NCBI GenBank assembly: GCA_013813675.1
Contig: JACCRH010000399.1
Coordinates: 1 to 22,229 of the forward strand
Reading direction: 5' to 3'
Length of the DNA: 22,229 bases
Origin: Gemmatimonadales bacterium
GTDB lineage: Bacteria; Gemmatimonadota; Gemmatimonadetes; Gemmatimonadales; GWC2-71-9
Part shown: in pieces, positions 16,085 to 21,010 of the stretch
How positions within the stretch are numbered: the stretch's first letter is position 1
How the letters are laid out: each line of letters begins with the position of its first letter
Translations under genes and position numbers: made by a program
Notes under the pieces: model-generated
Told to the model about the DNA's origin: nothing
Database searches by the model: none
What the model saw: the letters and a program-made list of their open reading frames with translations, nothing else

Positions 16085-16933
16085 TCAACGGAGCGTGACG
16101 GTCAGCTCGTAGGTGGCTCCTTCGTCGCGGGGCACTACGCTGAGGACGTAGTCCTGCGAGGTCGGAAGCGTTCCCGCCCAGAGCTTGCGGCGCTCGGCGA
16201 GAGCCGCGAGCTGTGTACCGTCATCCAGTCCGTACAGGTGGAGTGTGGCGGGATCGCCGTCTCGCAGCGAGGCGGCGAGCGTTTGGCCGCCCTCGCCCTC
16301 GATGATGTAGTCGACCGGCGCCCGCGACGGTGCCGTCCCCGCAATCGCCGCGGTCGGGTCGCCTCCGCCCGCACTGAGTCGGCGGGGGATTTGCACCGCA
16401 AGCGTGTATGCGGTGGGTCCGCTCGCGCTTACCCGAACCATGAAATCGCCGGTGGCGGGCAGCCGCCCCCACCAGAGCGCCCCCTGCCCCGACGGCATGG
16501 TCAGCTCGCGGCCGTCGGCTGCCGAGGACACCTGCACCGTGGCGGCAACCGGCCCCGCCTCGTCCTGCCGTACCGGCCAGGTGATCGCGTGCACCATCAT
16601 CACCTGTCCTCGCTCCGCGCCGAGGAGATAGCCGCGGGTCTCGCCGGCCCGGAGGCTGTCGTTCACGATGCCCGAGGTCGTCCCACGGGCGAATCGTACT
16701 CGGACGAATCCGGTGGTGTCGGTGGGCGACGGGGCGGGCGAGGCGGTGGGCGGCGCAGCGGGCGCGTCAGAATGAGCACAGCGCTCTCCGGTCGAGACCC
16801 CGATAAGATAAGGACTAGGCCTGGGGGAGATGGTCTCCTTCGCTGCGCTCAGGATGACTTGAGCGGATACCTGGTCCAAAGAGATGCACGCTACTTCCCG
16901 CCGGCAGTTCCCGAGAGCGGCGGCGCGCGCCAC
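16085..16933 (-). CDS. two-domain extracytoplasmic-type protein, start uncertain
   Basis: The frame encodes two related beta-rich modules. The first (about residues 74-184) runs from FVRVRFARGTTSGIV to GRLPATGDFMVRV and YTLAVQIPRRL. The second (about 204-282) runs from APVDYIIEGEGGQTLAASL to GTLPTSQDYVLSVVP and YELTVTLR. The repeated 'G-x-L-P-x-[TS]-x-D-[FY]' ending resembles PPC-like or lysozyme-inhibitor-like modules of secreted proteins; this is a resemblance only. Residues C52-AHSDAPAAPPTASPAPSP look like a lipidated cysteine plus linker, but no hydrophobic signal segment precedes C52. Instead residues about 26-34 (VILSAAKET) are read from a copy of the dispersed repeat. The only far-upstream start is a GTG at 16933, overlapping the PAS gene. 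The true start is therefore unresolved and the 5' end may be damaged. Confidence 0.6.
   Translation of the reverse strand: MARAAALGNCRREVACISLDQVSAQVILSAAKETISPRPSPYLIGVSTGERCAHSDAPAAPPTASPAPSPTDTTGFVRVRFARGTTSGIVNDSLRAGETRGYLLGAERGQVMMVHAITWPVRQDEAGPVAATVQVSSAADGRELTMPSGQGALWWGRLPATGDFMVRVSASGPTAYTLAVQIPRRLSAGGGDPTAAIAGTAPSRAPVDYIIEGEGGQTLAASLRDGDPATLHLYGLDDGTQLAALAERRKLWAGTLPTSQDYVLSVVPRDEGATYELTVTLR
16805..16810 (-). promoter_or_regulatory. candidate -10 box (TATCTT) upstream of the two-domain gene
   Basis: Minus-strand TATCTT is followed downstream by GGAG (16785-16789) and a GTG at 16779. That GTG is one base out of frame with the two-domain protein and would give only a short Pro/Arg-rich peptide. 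The arrangement looks like the remains of the normal promoter and leader of the gene. Confidence 0.3.
16833..16858 (+). repeat. dispersed repeat, single copy E
   Basis: One copy of the repeat whose core on the plus strand is CTTCGCTGCGCTCAGGATGA, with no inverted partner nearby. It lies between the PAS gene and the cysteine codon of the two-domain protein, where a signal-peptide coding region would be expected. Confidence 0.75.
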
Positions 16934-17394
16934 GGCTGTGGTTGCCGCTCGAGGACCGCGATCGCCACCGCGTCAGCCTCGGCGCAGGCGACGCCGATCA
17001 CGCCGAACGACTGCCGGCTCCCGTCCTTGCGGCGGAAGAGGACGGCCGCCATCCGGTGGTCGCCGCGCTCCGCCATCGCCAGCACCCGCTCGAGCTCTTC
17101 CGGTCCGGCGAAAATGCCCAGCGCGTCGCCTAGCCGCTGCAGCTCGGCGGGGGATTCGTATCCCAACAGCCGGGCGAACGGCAGGTTGGCCGCGCGCACG
17201 GTGCCGCCGGGACGGACGAGGCAGAGGCCGGCCGGCGCGGAGTCGGACAGCGCGCGGAGCTGTTGGTCGGACTGGCGGAGTGCGTCCTCCACTCTGCGCC
17301 GCGCGACCATCTCCGCCTTGAGGTCCGCCACCTGCTTGCGCAAGGCGGCGACCTCGTCGCAGAGTTCCTGTTTCGGACGGTGTTGATCTCGCAT
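16891..17394 (-). CDS. stand-alone PAS-domain protein with coiled coil
   Basis: A 167-residue soluble protein. Residues about 8-45 form a charged coiled coil (KQELCDEVAALRKQVADLKA), followed by a PAS domain: LRALSDSAPAGLCLVRPGG, then AANLPFARLLGYESPAELQR, a central helix region and FRRKDGSRQSFGVIGVAC. The chain ends shortly after the PAS domain, so there is no kinase, GGDEF, HTH or other output domain. It may sense a small ligand or cofactor and act by binding a partner kinase; it could also be a remnant of a sensor kinase. The frame is open to a start at 17469, but the ATG at 17394 (MRDQHRPKQEL) starts at the coiled coil. Neither start has a strong ribosome-binding site. It is divergent from the DinB-like gene. 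Confidence 0.75.
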   Translation of the reverse strand: MRDQHRPKQELCDEVAALRKQVADLKAEMVARRRVEDALRQSDQQLRALSDSAPAGLCLVRPGGTVRAANLPFARLLGYESPAELQRLGDALGIFAGPEELERVLAMAERGDHRMAAVLFRRKDGSRQSFGVIGVACAEADAVAIAVLERQPQPWRAPPLSGTAGGK

Positions 17395-17514
17395 CGTCAC
17401 TGAAAGACGGCGTGGAGCCTCGGACTTGCACCGGGCTTTCGATTCGGCGCGCTCCAGTTCATTGTGCAACGGCGTGGTGGGCTGGCTTCCTACCCTTCAG
17501 GACGCGGGTATCCC

Positions 17515-18057
17515 ATGAGATTCGAGCTGGAATCCTCGATGGATCTGCTCCGCCGAACGCCCGCGGCGCTGGAGGTGCTCCTCGGCGGCGTCGCCGAGGG
17601 CTGGGCCCGGGGCGCGGAGGGCGCCGACACCTTCAGCCCCTTCGATGTGGTAGGCCATCTGATAGACGGCGAGGAGACCGACTGGATTCCACGGGCGCGC
17701 ATCATTCTGGCTCGCGGCGCCCACCCCCGCTTCGAGCCCTATGACCGCTTTCGCCACCGGGTCCGCAACGTCGGCCGCTCGCTGGAGTCGCTGCTGGCCG
17801 AGTTCGCCGAGCTGCGAGCCGCCAACGTCGAGCTGCTGCGCTCCTGGCGCCTGGGCGACGCCGAGCTCGACCTCCCCGGCAATCATCCGAATCTCGGCCG
17901 CGTCACGCTGCGGCACCTGCTCGCGAGCTGGGTGGTGCACGATCTCGGGCACCTCGCACAGGTTTCCCGCGTGATGGCCAAGCAGTATCGGGACGAGGTG
18001 GGGCCCTGGATACCGTTCATGCCGGTCCTCACCGACCATGACGTGCCGCGCTCCTAG
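17515..18057 (+). CDS. DinB-like metal-binding protein
   Basis: A 180-residue protein resembling the DinB superfamily (DinB_2), four-helix-bundle proteins whose three histidines bind a metal. The pattern is visible: SPFDVVGHLIDGEETDWIPR supplies the first histidine, and LRHLLASWVVHDLGHLAQVSR supplies the HDLGH pair near the C-terminus. Related proteins include thiol-transferase and DNA-damage-induced members, but most have no known reaction. The frame is open from 17464; I chose the ATG at 17515 because it begins just before the first helix (MRFELESSMDLL). The upstream AGGA at about 17499 is rather distant, so the start is not certain. It opens a run of plus-strand genes, with 74 bases to the next. 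Confidence 0.82.
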   Translation: MRFELESSMDLLRRTPAALEVLLGGVAEGWARGAEGADTFSPFDVVGHLIDGEETDWIPRARIILARGAHPRFEPYDRFRHRVRNVGRSLESLLAEFAELRAANVELLRSWRLGDAELDLPGNHPNLGRVTLRHLLASWVVHDLGHLAQVSRVMAKQYRDEVGPWIPFMPVLTDHDVPRS

Positions 18058-18131
18058 CCAACGAGGATTCAGATGTCGCGGGTGATCGCGAGGGGCGGTA
18101 GAGCGAGCGAAGGACCCGAGAGGAGCCGACT

Positions 18132-18572
18132 ATGCGGCTGGAAGATCCGGCTGGCGAGCCGCTGGACAAAGAAGTCCCGCTGCCCGCGGTGGTGGAGCAG
18201 CCCAGCGAGTCACTGCCCCCGAGACGCGCCCACCTGGTCACCGTGGTCACCCGAGGCTTGATCGATGCGGACGGGGCCGAGGCCGGCGCCACCCTGCGGG
18301 AGCGGTACTGGAACCCTCACGATCAGCGCTGGAGCGAGGCCGATTTCGACTCGCTGGAAGCGCTCCGCAGCCGCCACATCGAAGAGGGAGGCTGGGAGTT
18401 GCTGCAGGAGCAGACGCTCGACGCCCCGCTGGCGGTGGAGTTGATCTTCAAGGCACACCGGGTCGACTTCACCCGTCCGAGCCGGGAGCAGATCCTCCGC
18501 GACATCGGCATGACGCCCGACGATGTGAGCGACCTGCTGGGGCAAGTAGATCGCGAGCAGGAGGGTGCATAG
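18132..18572 (+). CDS. hypothetical protein, 146 aa
   Basis: I do not recognise a family. The protein is soluble and acidic, with no signal peptide or membrane segment. It opens with a Pro/Glu-rich 30 residues (EDPAGEPLDKEVPLPAVVEQ), then AHLVTVVTRGLIDADGA, ERYWNPHDQRWSEADFDSLE, an EEGGWELLQEQTLDAPLA helix-like stretch, and a C-terminal THR/ASP-rich region FTRPSREQILRDIGMTPDD ending in charged residues. The ATG at 18132 has a GGAG site six bases upstream, and the third-base GC bias is coding-like. The small Lys/Arg-rich gene follows after 73 bases on the same strand. Confidence 0.7.
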   Translation: MRLEDPAGEPLDKEVPLPAVVEQPSESLPPRRAHLVTVVTRGLIDADGAEAGATLRERYWNPHDQRWSEADFDSLEALRSRHIEEGGWELLQEQTLDAPLAVELIFKAHRVDFTRPSREQILRDIGMTPDDVSDLLGQVDREQEGA

Positions 18573-18577
18573 CAGGC

Positions 18578-18583
18578 TATCTT
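18578..18583 (+). promoter_or_regulatory. candidate -10 box (TATCTT) for the small basic gene
   Basis: TATCTT lies six bases after the stop of the preceding gene and 62 bases before the ATG at 18646, in a GC-rich setting. It matches the TAnnnT pattern of other candidates here. No clear -35 is seen. Confidence 0.35.
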
Positions 18584-18645
18584 GCGCTACCCCGGGCCGC
18601 GCGAGGTCGCGCCGCGAACCGCCCGGCCCCACGAGCGGAGCGTGC

Positions 18646-18804
18646 ATGCCCAAGCGGAACTACGGGTTCGAGAAGCGCCAGAAGGAGCTGACCAAGCAGA
18701 AGAAGAAAGAGGAGAAGCAGCAGCGGAAGCTCGAGCGCAAGGAAGCGGCCGAGGAGCGGCCCGCTGACTCGCCCGAGGGAAGCGGTCCCGCCACCCCGCT
18801 CTAA
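18646..18804 (+). CDS. small Lys/Arg/Glu-rich protein, 52 aa
   Basis: A 52-residue highly charged protein beginning MPKRNYGFEKRQKELTKQKK and continuing with Lys/Glu-rich repeats, then a Ser/Pro/Gly tail. The first 35 or so residues should form one long charged helix. Short proteins with an almost identical opening (MPKRNYGFEKRQKEL) occur in several bacterial groups as far as I recall, with no assigned role. RNA or ribosome binding is only a guess from composition. The ATG at 18646 has GGAG five bases upstream; an in-frame start at 18565 overlaps the previous gene and is unlikely. It lies 14 bases before the exporter gene, so the two are probably co-transcribed. Confidence 0.78.
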   Translation: MPKRNYGFEKRQKELTKQKKKEEKQQRKLERKEAAEERPADSPEGSGPATPL

Positions 18805-18818
18805 CCGGCGACCCGCTG

Positions 18819-20036
18819 GTGCAGGGCACCGCCTACGCCGTCATCTTCGCCATCAGCATCTGCCATCTGCTGAACGACATGATGCAGGCGCTGCTGCCCG
18901 CCATGTACCCGATCCTGAAGCGGGGATTCGGCCTCGACTTCGGACAGATCGGCCTCATCACCCTCACTTTCCAGCTCACCGCCTCGCTGCTCCAACCGTT
19001 GGTCGGGCTCTACACCGATCACCACCCCAAGCCGTATTCACTCGTGGCCGGGATGGGATTCAGCCTGGCCGGGCTCCTGGTCCTGTCCGTCGCGTCGAGC
19101 TACCCCCTGCTGCTGCTCTCGGCCGGAATGGTCGGTCTCGGCTCGGCGGTGTTCCATCCGGAGTCTTCGCGGGTGGCGCGGATGGCCTCGGGCGGACGGC
19201 ACGGCTTTGCCCAATCGCTGTTCCAGGTCGGAGGCAACACCGGGTCGGCCGTCGGGCCGCTGCTCGCCGCGTTCGTCGTGGTGCCGCGGGGCCAAGGCAG
19301 CGTGGCGTGGTTCTCGGCGGCGGCGCTGGTGGGGATGGCCATCCTGACGCGGGTGGGCCGCTGGTACCAGGAGCACCGGCGGGCGACAACGTCGCGAGCC
19401 GTCGCCGCGGTCGTGCAGCACCAATTGCCCCGCGCCAAGGTCATCGTCTCGCTCCTCATTCTGCTGGTCCTGGTCTTCTCCAAGAATGTGTATCTGGCGA
19501 GCATCAGCAGCTACTACACCTTCTACCTGATCGAGAAGTTCGGCGTCACGGTACAGGCGGCACAACTTTACCTCTTCGGGTTCCTCGGCGCCGTCGCCGC
19601 GGGGACGATCATCGGCGGTCCGGTGGGCGACCGTCTGGGGCGGAAGTGGGTGATCTGGGCCTCGATCCTAGGCGTGCTGCCGTTCACGCTCGCCCTGCCC
19701 TATGTGAATCTCTTCTGGACCGGGGTGCTGAGCCTCGCGATCGGGGTCATCCTCGCGTCGGCGTTCTCGGCGATCCTGGTCTTTGCCCAGGAACTGGTTC
19801 CGGGACGGATCGGGTTGGTGTCGGGCCTCTTTTTCGGCTTCGCCTTCGGCACCGCCGGCATCGGGGCCGCGCTGCTGGGCGACCTCGCCGACCGCACCGG
19901 CATCGAGCATATCTACCGGCTCTGCTCCTACCTGCCCGCGCTGGGTCTCCTCACCGTGTTTCTGCCCAGTCTCGCCAACGGCGGGAGGGGGCGGCATGCG
20001 ACACCGGCTGACGCGGAGACGGTGCCGCTGGTATAG
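18819..20036 (+). CDS. fsr: MFS exporter, fosmidomycin-resistance (Fsr) type
   Basis: A 405-residue major facilitator with about 12 membrane helices. The opening AISICHLLNDMMQALLPAMY followed by PILKRGFGLDFGQIGLI and the QPLVGLYTDHHPKPYSL loop are characteristic of the Fsr branch, drug:proton antiporters first known for fosmidomycin resistance. The middle has ESSRVARMASGGRHGFAQSL and the second half has GGPVGDRLGRKWVIWAS, the MFS loop motif. The start is a GTG at 18819 with only a weak upstream site, 14 bases after the small basic gene. It should export small hydrophobic compounds using the proton gradient; the natural substrate is unknown. The gene ends 13 bases before a palindromic copy of the dispersed repeat. 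Confidence 0.9.
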   Translation: MQGTAYAVIFAISICHLLNDMMQALLPAMYPILKRGFGLDFGQIGLITLTFQLTASLLQPLVGLYTDHHPKPYSLVAGMGFSLAGLLVLSVASSYPLLLLSAGMVGLGSAVFHPESSRVARMASGGRHGFAQSLFQVGGNTGSAVGPLLAAFVVVPRGQGSVAWFSAAALVGMAILTRVGRWYQEHRRATTSRAVAAVVQHQLPRAKVIVSLLILLVLVFSKNVYLASISSYYTFYLIEKFGVTVQAAQLYLFGFLGAVAAGTIIGGPVGDRLGRKWVIWASILGVLPFTLALPYVNLFWTGVLSLAIGVILASAFSAILVFAQELVPGRIGLVSGLFFGFAFGTAGIGAALLGDLADRTGIEHIYRLCSYLPALGLLTVFLPSLANGGRGRHATPADAETVPLV

Positions 20037-20048
20037 TCGTCCTGAGGC

Positions 20049-20075
20049 GTCATCCCTCGCTCCGCTCGGGATGAC
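20049..20075. repeat. dispersed repeat copy F, compact palindrome
   Basis: The core CCTCGCTCCGCTCGGGATGA is a diverged copy of the repeat. Here GTCATCCC (20049-20056) and GGGATGAC (20068-20075) are perfect inverted arms around an 11-base loop. It lies 13 bases after the exporter stop and may serve as a terminator for it. Confidence 0.65.
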
Positions 20076-20084
20076 CGACCGGGT

Positions 20085-20090
20085 TAGATT
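20085..20090 (+). promoter_or_regulatory. candidate -10 box (TAGATT)
   Basis: TAGATT stands out in GC-rich intergenic DNA just after the repeat palindrome. It is followed by six bases and a GTG at 20097, the same spacing as at the permease and trehalose genes. It would serve the genes from 20097 or 20176 onward. Confidence 0.35.
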
Positions 20091-20096
20091 TCAGCC

Positions 20097-20189
20097 GTGC
20101 GCCTCCCGCCGCACCGGTGGCCGTCCGGCAGTCTGCGCCCGCCGCTCAAATCACGTCCAACACGCGAGTCCTTCCGTGAGCAGCCATAA
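20097..20189 (+). CDS. possible leaderless upstream ORF, 30 aa
   Basis: A GTG placed exactly six bases after TAGATT opens a 30-codon frame (MRLPPHRWPSGSLRPP...) ending in TAA at 20187-20189. Its end overlaps the start of the 84-residue protein gene by 14 bases in another frame, as in translational coupling. The peptide is Pro/Arg-rich and resembles nothing I know. It may be chance. Confidence 0.25.
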   Translation: MRLPPHRWPSGSLRPPLKSRPTRESFREQP

Positions 20190-20430
20190 GGTTCGGCAGT
20201 GTCGTCTGTCCTACCGGGGACGCGACTTCCATTTCGTGTCCTACGAAGGTCACCCCGCCAACGAACGGCGTGGCGAGTCGGCCATGCCTGCAATGTGGTA
20301 CCTGATGGGTCCGGCCAAGCGCTGGCCGGTCATGGAGCACCTTCCGGATCAGCCGGACGATGAGGTGGAAAAGGGCCTGCTCAAGTGGCTCGGCACGCAG
20401 GAGCTCGGGCTGCCGCGACGCGAAGCCTGA
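20176..20430 (+). CDS. hypothetical protein, 84 aa
   Basis: A small soluble protein that I cannot assign to a family. It reads QCRLSYRGRDFHFVSYEGHP, then a Gly/Glu-rich turn and MPAMWYLMGPAKRWPVMEHL, ending in DDEVEKGLLKWLGTQELGLP. The dense aromatic content and balanced charge look like a real folded domain. The frame is open far upstream, into the exporter gene, but the upstream part is a shadow of that gene. I chose the GTG at 20176 because it is the first start after the exporter stop that leads directly to the conserved-looking segment; its ribosome-binding site is poor. Fifty bases separate it from the next gene on the same strand. Confidence 0.6.
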   Translation: MSSHKVRQCRLSYRGRDFHFVSYEGHPANERRGESAMPAMWYLMGPAKRWPVMEHLPDQPDDEVEKGLLKWLGTQELGLPRREA

Positions 20431-20480
20431 GAGACAGCTGATCCACCCGCCACACCCTCGCTCGAACCAGGAGGCACCCA

Positions 20481-20996
20481 GTGGACCCGCTCGTCATCAC
20501 CCTTCGCTTCGTCCACGTGGTCTGCGGTGCGCTTTGGGTCGGGATGTTCGTCTTCAGCTCGTTCTTCCTCTTGCCAGCTATCCAGGAAGCCGGTCCCGAA
20601 GGGGGCAAGGTGATGGCCGGCATCCAGCGGCGGGGGCTGATGACGGTGATGCCCCTCCTCGCCATCGGTGCCCTGATCTCCGGGATCTGGCTCTACCTCC
20701 GCGCGGCGGGCGGGATGCCGGCGGAGTACGGGCGATCGCCGGTGGGCCTCGCATACGGGCTCGGCGGGCTCGCCGCGATCGTGGCCTGGATACTGGGCAT
20801 GACCGTGATGCGCCCCTCGATGCTCAAGTCGGTGGCCCTGGGACAGTCGCTGGGACCGACAGCCAGCGCCGAAGAGCGGCAGAGGGTGATGGGTGAGGTG
20901 CAGCGTCTTCGGGGTCGCGCGGCTGGGTCGAGCCGCCTGACCGCTGGTCTGCTCCTGTTCGCGGTGGCCGCGATGGCCGTGGCGCGATACCTCTAG
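20481..20996 (+). CDS. small integral membrane protein (DUF2269/CopD-like)
   Basis: A 171-residue protein with four predicted helices: about 5-33 (LRFVHVVCGALWVGMFVFSS), 52-72 (GLMTVMPLLAIGALISGIWL), 87-108 (GLAYGLGGLAAIVAWILGMT) and 152-169. The opening 'RFVHVVCGALWVGMFVF', with a histidine in helix 1, resembles DUF2269 and CopD-type membrane proteins, some of which bind haem or copper. Only one such histidine is evident here, so cofactor binding is uncertain. The GTG at 20481 has a perfect AGGAGG site (20469-20474) six bases upstream, which fixes the start. The peptidase gene begins 14 bases after its stop, suggesting an operon. Confidence 0.75.
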   Translation: MDPLVITLRFVHVVCGALWVGMFVFSSFFLLPAIQEAGPEGGKVMAGIQRRGLMTVMPLLAIGALISGIWLYLRAAGGMPAEYGRSPVGLAYGLGGLAAIVAWILGMTVMRPSMLKSVALGQSLGPTASAEERQRVMGEVQRLRGRAAGSSRLTAGLLLFAVAAMAVARYL

Positions 20997-21010
20997 CTCT
21001 AAGGCCCCGA

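Noticed and set aside
16664..16779. GTG at 16779 with a GGAG site opening a 38-codon frame
   Set aside because: The peptide is Pro/Arg-rich and overlaps the better-supported two-domain protein in another frame. It is more likely a remnant of the original leader.
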